A DNA stretch of 64,000 nucleotides from Trachelipus rathkii (GCA_015478945.1 JABUQX010014109.1:12501-76500), one strand, 5' to 3'; positions 10,130 to 22,454 are shown, counted from the first letter of the stretch. Notes: a model not told the origin generated them from the sequence alone. Program-made: numbers and translations.

Positions 10130-12535
10130 GAAAGAGTTTGAAAGCAAGAAATAATAATTATAGGACAGAGAGAGGGAAAGCAGCGCTCTCAAAGCGGCGA
10201 GATTACCTTCCATTGGGTATTTAGGGTGTAGGGTTATTCCATGACACACTAGTGCCAAATGGTTCACCCCTCTTGCTTTCATATCCACATTTTTTACACG
10301 GGAGTAGATCTTCCGAATCACAAGCAGACCATAAAACACTAATAGTACTATTACAGAAGCTTCTTTTTCATATATCCTTGTGTGTGGGGGAGAAAGAATT
10401 CCCACAGTGTATGTTCTGTGTGCCGTAGAAGGCGACTAAAAGAACGGACATCTCGACCCCCTTGGCGATGACACTTCAAACTTTTGTACGAAGTTGAAAT
10501 TCCGGGAGGCCCTTTGGGCTTGCAAGGATGGAGCGCTGGGGGCCTTATGGCGTCTTACCAGATGATACGCCACCGCTACCCGTCCGCCTCAGCTTTTCTT
10601 CTCACCTTGTACAACCGTATCTGGGTGGAGAATATTTTTCCACCCGCTTGGCAAACGGCGCACATTGTCCCTATTCCCAAACCGGGAAAAGGCCCGAATT
10701 TGACGACTAACAACCGCCATATTCCATTGACACGCCACACATGCAAACTGACGAAAAAAATGGTTGCCAACCGTCCTCTCCCGACTCTGGAAAAAATCCG
10801 GACTTTCTTTCCTCTCCAGTTTGGTTTTAGGAAGCACAGCTCTACTCTCGACCCGCATTTTTGCTTGGATCATGACATTCGAGAACCTTTTCAAACAATA
10901 AACGAGTCTTGGCGGTTTTCTTTGACCTTGAGAAGGCTTTTGATTCCACATGGAGATTGTGGGTCCTCCAAAAGTTTCATTCATTGAACCTGCATGGTCA
11001 GCTTCCCCCTTTTTCTACAGAACCTGATGACCAGCAGATCCTTTCAGGTACGGTGCAACTCTGAATTCTCTAGATTATTTCTCAAGGAAGAGGGGGCTGC
11101 CGCAGGATGGTGTTTTTAGTGTGATCCTCTTCACTTTGGGATTCAATGATGTGCTGTCCAATATCTCTTCCCCCCTTCGTTGGTTCTTTACGGTTCCCCG
11201 TTATCGAACTGCAGGTTAGATTTTTGGGCATGATTTTTGATGTGCGATCGTCCTATCTTCCACATATTCAGCAACTGAAAACCAGCTGCCACCGACCACT
11301 GGATCTTCTTCGTCACCTTACTTCTACCACCTGGAGCGCTGGCAAAGGGATTCAGCTCTTGACTTTATTTCGCCTTGGTGAGATCAAGGTTGGGCTACGG
11401 ATGTGTCATATATGCCCAGACTTCTCGTTCTTATTTACGCCTAGACCCCATCCAAAATGAGGGTCTCCGTATTTCGACGGGGGCTTTCCGTTCACTTAAG
11501 GAGAGCCTGAAGGTGGAGGTTTGTGTTATGCCTCTGCCTTTGAGAAGGGAAAACCTCTTGTGTTCCCTATACGTTCGACTACGAACTCCTACACCCTCAG
11601 TTCTGATTTCCATCCTTGATACGGTGGCATTTCACCCGCCATTTTAGCCGTTTGCATCGGTGGTGCAGATGTATTTGAATACCTCCGAATTCCACTTCGA
11701 GCTGTTTTGCCTTACCCGTATGGTCGTTACACCGATCCATGGTTACATTCACCTCCCCCCAAGGTATGTACAGAGATATGGTCATTGTCTAAGTCTGATC
11801 ACCCATCCCTTCCTTAATGCCGTCTTCTCACCCCACCAATGGAGTCACGCGGCCTCGATGGCTGTCTTTACTGATGGCTCCAAGACTAACGATGATGTGG
11901 GAGCATCGGCTGTATTTCCTGACCGCACTCTATCCTATACTCTGCCTTCCTGCTTCTCTGTCTTTACGGCAGAGCTTGTGCCACTGCTTCTTGCCATTCC
12001 TAGGGTTCTCATGCTTGACGGTGCCGATCACGTCACCATCTTTTCCGACTCTCAGAGCGCGCTTGTCGCAATTCAACAATGGTCCCCTAGGGATACCTTG
12101 GTTTCCATAATACAACGTTTCTTGTGCAGACTCCATGCACGTCGGAAGGTTTTTCAGTTCCCTCTCACATGGAGGTAGCGGGTAATGAGCGAGCTGATAG
12201 GGCAGCAGTTCATGCTGCGGAATCTCGTAAATCCTGCAATGCGTACCTCCCTCGAGACCGTATGGAACTTCTTCCCCGCAACCGATTACTACCCCCCCCC
12301 CCCGCATCAATTCCCTATAGAAATCAACTTTCCTCCATTCTTACTGAATCTCTGCTGTTTCGTTCAGACGTGCTTTTTGCGTTCTTATGAGAACTAAATT
12401 TACTTCAACATTTGTAATTAGTTTCCATTGACATTCCATTTCATTATGTCTAGGTGCAGACCCTAGTGTTATATTCGCTGGTATAGCCGCTTCACAGCGA
12501 GCAGTATCTGCCCCTGTACAGGAACTCAAAAAAAT
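10130..12535 (+). mobile_element. I-like LINE with RNase H, copy A (5'-truncated)
   Basis: A 5'-truncated non-LTR element of the RNase H-bearing I group. RT begins about 10490. Recognisable parts are YNRIWVENIFPPAWQTAHIV and PIPKPGK, then QFGFRKHSSTLD, then the motif A stretch FFDLEKAFDSTW near 10917 in a shifted frame. An internal deletion near 11185 joins SSPLR to LYGSPL and removes the YVDD catalytic box that copy B keeps. Next come RFLGMIFD, the GYGCVIYAQTS and LRISTGAFRS region, the RNase H domain and a C-terminal remnant. The 3' end runs into A-rich sequence at 12530 and then an (ATT)n array. Same family and order as copy B at 15.3-22.4 kb. Confidence 0.8.
11855..12240 (+). pseudogene. 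RNase H domain of I-like LINE copy A
   Basis: RNase HI-type domain. It shows FTDGSKTNDDVGASAVF (first Asp), FTAELVPLLLAI (Glu), TIFSDSQSALVAIQQW (second Asp) and, after a frameshift near 12170, VAGNERADRAAVHAA (last Asp). All four DEDD positions are present, but the frame breaks before the last one. Confidence 0.75.
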
Positions 12536-12546
12536 AAAAATAAAAT

Positions 12547-12558
12547 AAATTATTATTA

Positions 12559-12639
<81 letters not shown>

Positions 12640-12640
12640 T
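12547..12640. repeat. (ATT)n microsatellite between LINE copies A and C
   Basis: About 95 bp of ATT repeats that begin where the A-rich 3' end of copy A stops. It marks the boundary with the next element. Confidence 0.95.
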
Positions 12641-15215
12641 GAGATTCTGATGAGTGACTTGTGACACAGAGCTATGGTAGATTTTGTTTGTTTGTGTTAC
12701 TAATAGCTAAATTTAAGCTTGAGAAGGTCAAGTTATTTGTGGTTGTAGCATATGGTACATCTGAAAGTGATATTGAGGAGAATGGGGCTTTCTGGGATAA
12801 TCTGAACGATGTTTTGGACGGGGTGAGTAGGGGTTTCAGATTGATGGTGATGAGCGACTTGAATGATTCGATAAGTAATTGAATAAGGGATAACATAACA
12901 GATTTCTTTGGGGTTGCGGGAGAAAATTAGAATGGTAGAAAGGTGATTGATTTCTGTGAGGAGAAGGGTTTGTCTGTAAGAAATACATTCCTAGAGCACA
13001 AGAGTATCCGTAAGTATATGGGAGTTGACGTAGGTAGAGGTGGTATCAAAGTGAAAAGTACTATGATTTTGTGCTGGTGAATAAAGATATTGAAGATTGT
13101 GTTGAATGTTAAATCAGTGAGGGGTTTGGGATGGGAATATTGGATCATTATGATGTTGTTTTATATAAAATTAAGTTAGTGGTTGCATGGATGGAGAGGA
13201 AAATAAAAAAAGGAAGGATGTTGTGGGAATTAAGAGAGACGTTAAGTGAGCAGGGTTATAAAAAATTATGTGAGAACACTTGTCAAATAAGCCAGTTGAA
13301 GGTGAACAACATGTAACTGAGCAAATGTGCCCGCAAACGAAGAAAGCGTTTGTTATTAGTGCATGAGAAGTATGTGTATGTGGTAAAGTAGGAAGTGGAA
13401 TGATAATAGTGGGTGGTGGAATGAAGAGGTGATAGAAGCGGTTAAAATTAAAAGATACGTTGTTGAATGTGCTAAAAGCCAATGAAGAGGTTTTTAAAGA
13501 AAGGCGTTTGGGAATATATAAATAGGAAAAAAGGGATACTAAAAGTTGCATACATAGGAAGAAAAGAGGCAAATGGACAGCTTCGAATGAGAATGAATGG
13601 AGACTTACAAGAGAATAAAAGCTGGTCTAGAAGGAATTGCATAAGGTTATGAAAGAGAGTAAGGGGAATCTTCATAGAATAATAAATAAAGATGATATTT
13701 TCATTACTAATGAAATGAACGTGAGGAGAGAGTGAATGAAACACTTCAAAAATGTGCATAACATTGGCAGTATCGAAGAGGTGATAGTGAATTGGTGTGA
13801 ATTTGATGGTGTAAGAATAATTATGTATTTTTTGAATGAGGTAATTAGGGGAGGAGGAGGTAATAGTAAAGTGTTGTTGGGAAGATATATGCTAGTATTT
13901 TGGTTGAAAGAGTGCGTCGAGTGACTGAAGAGGTGAGTGTTGAAGAACAAGGTGCATTTAGAAGTGGTAGAGGATGTGTAGATAAAATTTTTACATTGAA
14001 GTAAAGGAATGAGAAAAAGAGAGAAGAAGAGTAAATTATGTTTAGGTTTTATGAACTTGCAACAGGCGTATGATATACAGGATTAATAGGAGAAACTCTG
14101 TGGCAGGGAGTGGAGAGTGAATGTTTTATAACAATAACGTTGTGATGCATGGATGTGTTATGTCTCCATGGCTATTTAAATTGAACATTGATGGGGTGGT
14201 GAAAGAATTTAAGGTAAGGGTGGCAGGGGAGTGTGTTATACTGCTGAAAAATGAAACAAAAGTGGAAGGGGCCTTGTTTATTGAACGCTGATAATTTGGT
14301 TTTGTGTGGCGAATCAGAAAAAAGTTTGAGAGGATAAGTAGAGGGTTTTGAAAGTAAATGCAAATAAAAGTAAGGTGATGGAGGTGGGTGAGGAGAGTCC
14401 ACAGTTTGAAATCAGGCTGGATTTTGAGCTACTGGAACAATCATCCGAGTTTAAATATTTAGGCTATAAGTTGAATGATTACGTAACAGATGATGCAGAG
14501 TGCAATAGGAAAGTTGTGAATGTTGGAAAGGTAACTGGTACAATTAAATTCTTGGTGAACGTAAAGGGACTAAATCTTAAGTGCCCCAGGGTTCTACATG
14601 ATGGTATGTTATTACCGGTGTTCATGTATAGCAGTGAAACTATCGTTTGGAATTAGAGGTGCTGATCTAAGGTGCAGTGTGTTCGGATGGATAATCTTCG
14701 GGGCATGTTAGGTGTGAAAACAATTGATAAAATAAGAAATCAATGTGTTAGGAAGTTGTGGTGTGAAGAATATCGCATATGAGAGAATAAATGATTGTGT
14801 ATTAAGATGGTTTGGTCATATTGAAACGATGGATAGTGGTTAGTGTGCAGGGAATCTCCTGGCAGAGTGATCGAAGAAAAAGTGGATTGAGTCAGTTAAG
14901 GAGTATCTGAAGGAAAGGAGTGTGAGTTTGGCAGAGGTCATAAGAAATGTGCATAATAGGTGTGAATGGAAGGGTTTTGTGAGGGCCCATGATTGTGGGC
15001 CTGACCCAGGGGATGAACCCTTACATTGACGAGATACCACAATGGAGGTCTGTCGCTGTGTTTTGAAACCCTAAGGTGGATTTTTGGTTCTGATGGACTC
15101 GTACTTAAAGGTATGGGGGTCGGGGGCTTTCCTTTCGACTTACATTTTTTTCTATTTATTTTGCTCACCTCACCCCCAATCTGTGGCCAAAGAAGAAGAT
15201 AAAGAAGAACGAAAT
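12641..15215 (+). mobile_element. RTE-like LINE, copy C (EN to 3' UTR)
   Basis: The longest copy of the RWFGHVER family here. Endonuclease at 12725-13150: VVVAYGTSESDIEENGAFWD, FRLMVMSDLND (family MGDLN becomes MSDLN) and GISDHYDVV-like residues near 13135. RT at 13880-14300: GKIYASILVERVRRV, EEQGAFRSGRGCVDKIFTLK near 13940-14000, GCVMSPWLFKLNIDGVVKE near 14150-14205. The YADD box is mutated to NADN at 14284-14295. Then come EFKYLGYKLNDYVTDDAECN, KGLNLKCPRVLHDGMLLPVF, a RWFGHIETM motif near 14810 and a KKKWIESVKEYLKER stretch near 14876. The 3' UTR ends with aagaagataaagaagaacga before an (ATT)n array. Stops and frameshifts throughout. Confidence 0.8.
14348..14656 (+). pseudogene. RTE-like LINE ORF2 post-RT segment, copy C
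   Basis: A 102-codon open piece of copy C directly after the dead catalytic box. It reads VNANKSKVMEVGEE, SSEFKYLGYKLNDYV, RKVVNVGKVTGTIKFLVNVK and LPVFMYSSETIVWN. This is the thumb/connection region seen in every copy of the family in this window. Confidence 0.7.
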
Positions 15216-15219
15216 TAAT

Positions 15220-15221
15220 TA

Positions 15222-15265
<44 letters not shown>
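15220..15265. repeat. (ATT)n microsatellite between LINE copies C and B
   Basis: Short pure ATT run separating the tail of copy C from the GC-richer 5' region of copy B. Confidence 0.93.
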
Positions 15266-15266
<1 letters not shown>

Positions 15267-15419
15267 CCCCCCTGTTAACGTATCCCACCTTTTCGGGCTG
15301 GGGGGCTTAGATACCTCTTCTGAAGTGTATCTGCGAAAGAGACGCACGTTTTTGTTTTTCAGGTTGATTTTTCCCCCTGGTTCCCCTCCTTTTCATATAT
15401 GTTCTTTGTTTCTTATTTT

Positions 15420-15471
15420 ATTATTCTTATTATTATTATTATTATTATTATTTTTTTTATTTTTACTATTG

Positions 15472-15506
<35 letters not shown>

Positions 15507-15543
15507 TTGTTATTATTATTCTTATTCTTATTATTATTATTCC
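15420..15543. repeat. (TTA)/(TTATT)-rich simple sequence
   Basis: Interrupted TTA trinucleotide runs with TTC and poly-T slips inside the presumed 5' UTR of LINE copy B. It could mark the true 5' boundary of the element. Confidence 0.85.
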
Positions 15544-16094
15544 CGTTCCCCTTACCCTTCCCTTCCTCAGTTTCTGTCCCTTCTCCTCCGTTTTCTGTAC
15601 GTACTACCCTACGTATCCCTGATCTCTTCTGAGTCTCCCATTTCCCGCTTCCCTGGTGGCTACCGGGCTGTTGTCTCTGTGTGTGTCATCCACCCACTGC
15701 CCCTCCTTGGCGCCATGGGTGAGTTACGGCCTCGGGTAATGTGGAGTTTGTTGCCTTCTACGCCAGCCGTCATATTGTAGGGTCCCGGAACCTGGCCCTA
15801 ACCCAGAGGAGGCTGTCCTGCACTTGGGTTTATAATCTTGGGCTTTATCCGTGTGGTGCATGGCTTTTATTTTCCATCTTTGGGACTGACGCGGAGTCTC
15901 CGCTCTCCTGGAGTGCTTATGATACCATGTCCAATCCTACGGGTAAATAGTTTCTAGGGGGAGGTAGGTAGCCTGGGCCTGTGGTGGGCGCGGTTGCTGC
16001 AGTTATGCTGCTGGGATTTATGTTTCTATTCATCATTTGTAAGTATTTCCATGTTTATTTATTGCAGTGCTGATGTTTTGCAGGAGTATTTTTC

Positions 16095-18570
16095 ATGGGA
16101 AGAAAATCTAAAAGTTTACCGTTTTCCAGAAAGGTGGCAATCACCATCTGGAGGGTCCCCAACCCGTCTCCTCCTGGCTATTCCCAGGCCTGCGACCAGC
16201 AGGGCTTTTGACGCCCTTGTTGGATGAAATGGTTGGTATTCCACCACCCACCCCTATCGCCCCTGCTCGGTCCTGTTTCAGGGACTTCGCCCTGTCTAGA
16301 CCAGGTGAGCTATTGTGGCCTTCTCTAGAGTACCCTTGCCCTCCGTCTTTGCTGCTTGTTATTCCAGGGAGCCCCGTGCCAGCAGGGTTCCATTCCTAAA
16401 CGCCAGTATAAACCGACGCCGATGATCACTTTCTCCGACCCCTCCAGGGGTCCCGGGCCTTGATTCCTACCCGCTTTATTTTTTATTTACATTCGACGTC
16501 ATCTCGTCCACTGACTTCTGTGAACCAGCTCATCCTTAGCGATGCTTTGGAAGTTGCTCTTCAAACTACTGAGCCACAGGCTACGCCAATGAGGAACGGT
16601 TCCCTCTTGGTTCGTGTTATCGATTGTAACCCAGAGCAACGTCTACTTCCCTATCCCCATCTGGGGAAGATTCCCGTCATTTCTAAACCTGACGATGTTC
16701 GTAACACGTCGAAGGGTACCATATATGCGCCGGAGTTCTGTTCCGATGCTTCGATTGACATCCTAACTCATTTACAGGCTCACCACGTGCCTATCACTGA
16801 CGCTTATCGGTTCCCTCCACGTAAGGATGACCCCTCAAAGACGAACCCTCGTCTGTTACTTACCTTCTCTGTGCCTTTCCTCCATCCAAGGTAAAACTTG
16901 GTTTTACCATGCACACGGTTCGAACTATATGCCCTTCCCGAGAAGATGTTTCTAGTGCCATAAATTTCACCCCCAGAAATATTGTCGGTCTCCCCAGACC
17001 GTCTGTCCGACATGTGGCAGTTCTCTCCACCCGAACTGTGACAGAGATCCTCCATGTTGTCCTAGCTGCAAGGGCCACACCCGGCCTCCTCTGTCCACTG
17101 CCCTTTTTTCGCCTTGGAGAAGGAAATACTGGAGCAGTGCGCCATTCATAAATATGACCGTCGTGAGGCTACCCGCCGGGCGAGGGAGAAGCTGGCTCAT
17201 CTTCCTATTTCTTATTGCAGCGTCCACTCCATCTGCGGTTACCTCTTCCGTTGCTATCGCCCTGGTGTTGTGTCTGGAGCTTGTTCCCAGCTTACGTTCG
17301 TCCGTTCGGCCTTCTGTGCCGGTTTCCGAATCACCTGTTTCTGGTGGTTCTGCAGGCTCGGGCCATTATCCTCCTGACTTTCCGAAGACACAGGCTTCTC
17401 TCGTCGCGTTCTTCGCCGACAATATCATGACTCCTCTCTATGCTCCTCTCCAGAGGTCCATGCAGCTCCCGGAGGGGGATATCTGATTTTGCGATAAGTT
17501 CAGCTTTTGAGGTCGATGGCGATCGTCCTTGTGCCTCGTCGCCTACCTGTCCCGTCTCCCGGAAACGCCCTGCTTCTGTTTCGCCGGGGAAACCACCAAG
17601 TTCCTCTTAACGGTTGCGAGAGTCCGTCCAAGGGCGGATCTTCCCTGAGACAGACATCCGTACTCGCTGTTTATCGGGCCGCGGACTTCTTGAAGAAGGA
17701 TCCCGTTTGTACTGGGGGACCCGTCTCTTGTCTTGCCTAAACGGGCTCGCCACGCTGACAACCCTCGCGCGGGCTGATCTCGACCAGTGGTCCGCCCTCT
17801 GCCCGTTCTGATTCTGATAAATTGCTACTTACTCCGCTCATGCCCGCTTCGCTTCTGCACCCACCTGAGCGATTCTGAAGTCCGCAGTGCTACGATGGAC
17901 TTCCTCTTTTCGACTACTCCTTCTTCCGTGGGGTGTCAGCAAAAGCGATACCCGTTGTCCCGCCCGAGGGGAGGTCCGAGGGTATCGATTGGACACCTCG
18001 CCCGCTCGCAGTCTTCCCTCGGGAGACGTGGTACCGCTTCGATGTGTGTTGAGGATGGGTTAGCTGCTGGTGGTTGCAGGAGGATGGAGGAGTCTTCCTT
18101 TCCTGCCTCTGACTTAATCCACTTTGACTTCGGTCCTGTCGACGGAGCCTTCTGTCTCTCCTCCAGCGCGGACCGCTTCCGAGATTTTAACTGCAGACGC
18201 CACATATCCTTGTCATCCGATGTGTCTCATCTCACTCCTGCCGACATCCTTCATTTTGTCATCCTTTCCATCTTCCCAGCGTTTGGGCGCCTCCTGGCAA
18301 GACGCTTCCCCCTTCCTGGCTTGCTAAGAAGTCTGGCGGGGGTGCGTCTGAGGGGAGGGATGTTCGAAATGAGGTGTGATTTGGCCCGCCTCTTTGGCGA
18401 GCCCCTCTCCTGATGTGCCCAGGAACCCCCCTCGTAAAGGGGTCCACACATATCCCTGTTGCTGCGTGATTCTCCTCTCTCCGGGGTTTGAGGCCCTGCT
18501 CAGGTCGTCCGCGGTCACGGGACCTTCCGCCTTTAACCCTCTGAGGAGACTGCTGTCTCAAAACACGTGA
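16095..18570 (+). pseudogene. LINE copy B ORF1 (gag-like, zinc knuckles), broken
   Basis: A nucleic-acid-binding ORF1 protein of the I-group type. The likely start at 16095 gives MGRKSKSLPFSRKVAITIW, then frameshifts. The middle at 16460-16890 is a 144-codon open piece (SLLVRVIDCNPEQRLLPYPH, DPSKTNPRLLLTFSVPFLHP). At 16932-17085 lies a Cys/His cluster: RRCF, a TAG stop, then CHKFHPQKYC, TVCPTCGSSLHPNC and CCPSCKGHT, i.e. three zinc-knuckle-like units with a stop replacing one residue of the first. After it come HKYDRREATRRAREKLAHLP and a Ser/Pro-rich tail. Two or more frameshifts plus the stop make it non-functional as read. Confidence 0.7.
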
Positions 18571-18614
18571 CTATTAAGCCGCGGATCGTCCTGACCTTTG
18601 ATTATTTCCCGCTT

Positions 18615-21600
18615 ATGGCACGTTTCATCCAATGGAACTGCTGCTAGGATACTTTCGTATTAATATGGAGAGCTGAAGTGAGTCATTTGTCGTCATTTCC
18701 GCTTCCTTGGCTGTTTGCTTACAGGAGTTGCAACTTCTTGACCGTGCCCTTTGGCAACCGTCAAGGTACAGGGAGCCCCTTACTTTCCCTGAATCGTGGA
18801 ACTAGCGGCAGAGGTGGGGTAGCAAACCTGCTTCACGAGTCTGTCCCATTTACCCCATTCCCCGCCACTCCATGCCGTAGCGGCTCGTATCCATCTTGAC
18901 GCGCCGGGCTTACGCCAGCCGTGCTGGTGTACCTGGCGCGCCAGTTGTAATATACTCGTGAAAGACCCGTCGATTTTTTCACGTGTCTCCCACCGCCCAT
19001 GTTGGTTCTCGGTGACTTTAACCTCCGCCATCCTTTGGGGGGAGACTCTGTTACGTCCCCCAATGCCGATTGGTTATTGAGTATTTTGCAGGATTTTTCA
19101 TTGGGATGTCTCAACACGGGCCTTCCAACCTTTGAACGTTTTGATACAGGCACTTCTTCCTGTGTTGACATCTCGTTGTGTTCCTTCTCGTCTTTAGATC
19201 GTTTTGGGTGGGAGAGGTCGTCCTTCCTCTGTGGTAGTGACCACTTCCCAATCGTGATACTGTCCTTTCTTGCCCTGTCCGCAGCTACCACCTTATTCTG
19301 GCTGGTGCTATGACAGGGCAGACTGGTTAGTCTTCTCATCAGGCCACTTACTTTTCCATCTTTCCTGCAACTAACGTGTTCCCTGTCGCCGGCGGATGCC
19401 TTCACTACTTTCAGGAAGTAATCATTCAGGCGGCATCGGACCATATACCCTGCTCATCTGGGACCCGAAATCAACAACCCTGGGTGGAACCAGAGTGTGC
19501 TCAAGCACCGTGGTGCGTAAGCTATATAAGCTGCATAAACAGACCCCACACCTTCAAACTTGATTCTGTTTAAGGCTTCTGCGGCCCGTTCCCGGCGTAT
19601 TAACCGCCGTACGCGGAAACAGTATTGCACATACGCTTCCACCGTTAATTCTTCTACGCCTGCATCATCAGTCCATAAAAAAAATTTTCCGAAAACACCA
19701 TGCGGATCCGACTATCATCCTTGTTTCCGCCGCAAACCTCCGATGTCATCACTGCTCCCGGATCTGTGACGGACGAGTTGGGTTATCACTTCGCGTCCTG
19801 CTCCAGCGGCCCCTGGTATCCTTTTTCGTTCTAGTCGCTTGCGGATGGGGTTTCCTGAATTTTTCTGTTCCGCCTGGAACAGACCTTCCATACAACCGGC
19901 TATCTCACCAGCCGAGTTCTAGACGCCCCCAAGCTTTAGGGGATGGAGCGCCTGGCCCTGACGGCATCTCCTTTCAGATGCTTCGACATGCTCATCCTTC
20001 TGCCACTGCCTTCCTTCTCGGCTTATACAATAGAATATGGGTGGTGGGTGTCTTCCTTCCCGTCAGGTCTACTGCATATATTATCCCCATTCCCAAACCT
20101 GGGAAGGATCCGACTTCTTCCGATAACCATCGCCCTATTTCATTGACCTGCAATACATGTAAGCTCATGAGAGATTAGTGGCTTCCCGTCTTGTTCCCAC
20201 GTTGGAGCAACTCCATGCATTTTCCGACTACTAATTTGGTTTTCGTCGCCATCGCTCGACTCAGGATCCTCTCCTTTGGTTGGATCACTACATTCGTGAG
20301 TCTTTTGCTTCCAACAAAATGACCTTTTCTTCGACCTCGAAAAGGTGTATGATAGCACGTGGAGGTTGAGGGTTTTGCGGAGCCTCCACTCTTTGGGACT
20401 TAGGGGGCAACTTCCCATATTCCTTCAGTTGTTGATGTCGGACCGTTCGTTTCAGGTCCGTTGTGGTACCACGCTCTCGAGGTGTTTTGCCCTGGACGAA
20501 GGGGTGCAGCATGGCAGTGTATTGAGCGTGTTGCCTTTCGCAATTGGTTTCAATGGTGTTGTCGATTCCATCCCGCCTTCAGTGCGCTGCTCCATCTATG
20601 TTGACGATCTTGCCTTGTACATCTCTGGTGCTAAACTTCCTTGTATGGAACGTCAACTTCAGGTTGCCATCGATAGGGTTTCCTCTTGGTGCTCTGCGCG
20701 TGGCTTTACATTTTCCACGTCGAAAACTACGGCCGTGCTTTTCCGGAAAAATCCTCGTCGTAGGGGTCGCCTACATTTGCCTCCAAAGTTACGTCTCTAT
20801 GGCTCCCCTATCCGTGTAGAGCCGAGGGTGCGGTTCCTGGGTCTGTTGCCTGACGAGCGCCTTACGTACCTTCCTCATATTACTCTCTTCTGAAAGCTAA
20901 TTGCCGCCGTTCTTGATCTCTTACGGCACCTCACCTCCAAGACTTAAGGTGGAGGACAGAAAACCATGCTCCACCTATACATCATGCTGGTGCGGGCTAA
21001 ACTGACCATGGTTGTGCCATTTATGGGCAGACAACATTCCAGTCCTACCTCCGCCTCTTGACCCCATTCAGACGGAAGGTCTGAGAATTGCCAGGGTGCA
21101 TTCCGTTCCTTTCCGAGGGAAAGCCTGGAGGTGGAGGCCGGAGTGATGCCCCTATCCCTGTGGAGGGAGCAGCTCATGTGCTCGCTGTTCATTCGTCTTC
21201 AGGTTCCTACCTCGTCGGCCTTGACACCTATAATAGAGCGGTTCGCGTCACAAACCCTCTTATTGGCCATTGCTGGGCTTGTTATCATCTATTTCTCTCG
21301 ACCTCTCCTCAACGAGCGGAACATATGCAATTTGATGCACTCTACTCGTTCATTAGTGGTCTCTCCGCCTCCTGCGCCTGCGGAATCCAGTCTTTGCATA
21401 AGTCGAGGCGCACCCAGTGCTGTTGAGGGATCTTTGTATCTCACGCGGAGGTCCATAAAGCGACTCTATAGCGGTTTACACCGATGGTTCAAAGACGGAG
21501 GAAGGGGTGGGAGTTTCAGGTGTTTCCGGACATCACTGTCTCCTACACCCTTCCACCACCCTATTTGTCTGTTTTCTTTCAGCTGAACTAATAGCTATGT

Positions 21601-22330
21601 CCATGGCGGTGAACAGATCAGTACCTTCGCCCGGGGGGGTAATCAGATTCCCGGAGCGCTCTCCAGTCGTTGCTTTGACCAGTCAACCTGTAACCCTTTG
21701 GTCTGTGCCACCAACAGTCCCTCTGCCTGTTACCAGCGCAGCACCACACCATTGAGTCTGTTGGGTTCCCTCCTATGTGGGTGTTCCTGGCAACGAACGG
21801 GCCGATAGGGAGGCCAAACAGGTGGCTGCACACAGGGTGTCGGGTGCCCGTTACCTCCTCCAGTGCCTGGGCCGCATTTCCCTGCTGGGCGATTTTCTCC
21901 ACTTTGTTGCCGGGGGCTTCTCTGACAGCAGTCATGTTATGGAGGGGATGCCGTAAGCCAAAACTTCGGAATGTCAAACCCGGTGGTCATCCTTGGCAGG
22001 TGGTCTTCATCTTGTAGGAAGAGTCGCTTCCTGGAGGTGGGTCCCTGGCTCGATTGCGTCTTGGTCATACCAATCTCACCCATGGATTTCTTATGTCACG
22101 TGGGGTTTTCCCCCTGACCTGCCCATTTTGCTCATCCAGTTGTCCTCACTGTCGTTCATCTCTTTGTGGATTGCTGTTATTCTTCACCCTTCAAAGCAAG
22201 CTCTTCCTGACGTGCTAATCATACTCCTTTCCGCACGCCTTTCAGCAATATTCTTCATCCGGAATCATCTCATTTTCGTAGTGATCTCATTTTTGCTTCC
22301 TATTGGAACTGAACATCTTTATAAGATCTA
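18615..22330 (+). pseudogene. LINE copy B ORF2 (EN-RT-RNase H), broken
   Basis: The start MARFIQWNCC at 18615 is the typical N-terminus of an APE endonuclease in I-group ORF2. Endonuclease residues follow: LVLGDFNLRHPLGGDS near 19003-19050, SSCVDISLCS near 19160, and CGSDHFPIVI near 19231-19260. RT at 19940-20890 contains GAPGPDGI-like residues, PIPKPGKDPTSSDNHRPISL, KMTF then KVYDSTW (motif A region), DEGVQHGSVLSVLPF, and an intact YVDD at 20597-20608. RNase H at 21475-21830: TDGSKTEEGVG in a shifted frame, SAELIAM, and VPGNERADREAK near 21783-21818. The C-terminus has LRLGHTNLTHGFLMSRGVFP and a TCPFC..CPHC pair near 22050-22160. Multiple frameshifts and stops occur, but all catalytic signatures are recognisable. 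Confidence 0.8.
20345..20893 (+). pseudogene. LINE copy B RT core with intact YVDD
   Basis: A 182-codon uninterrupted stretch covering RT motifs A to D. Key residues: MYDSTWRLRVLRSLHSLGL, then QHGSVLSVLPFAIGF (motif B region, normally QGxVLS), then SIYVDDLALYISG (catalytic Asp pair), then SSWCSARGFTFSTSKT. It is the longest open LINE segment in the window. Confidence 0.8.
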
Positions 22331-22454
22331 ACCCCGCCTTGTTCTTCTTTTTCTGCTCTTAGGGATTTCCCCTGTAGTTAGTTTGCTAACACGGTCTAGC
22401 CGTATTCTTGTGTGCTGTGGAGATCCTACATCCACTAAAAAATCTATTATGATA

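Larger units (their letters stand above)
15266..22440 (+). mobile_element. I-like LINE with RNase H, copy B (near full length)
   Basis: A nearly complete, about 7.2-kb element distinctly GC-richer than its surroundings. Order: 5' UTR-like region 15266-16094 (with a (TTATT)-rich patch at 15420-15543), ORF1 (gag-like, zinc knuckles) 16095-18570, ORF2 18615-22330 (endonuclease, RT, RNase H, C-terminal Cys/His motif), short 3' UTR to about 22440. RT and RNase H match copy A throughout. All ORFs carry stops or frameshifts, so this copy is inactive as read. The base-composition contrast with the AT-rich host suggests a relatively recent arrival, but that is inference. Confidence 0.8.
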
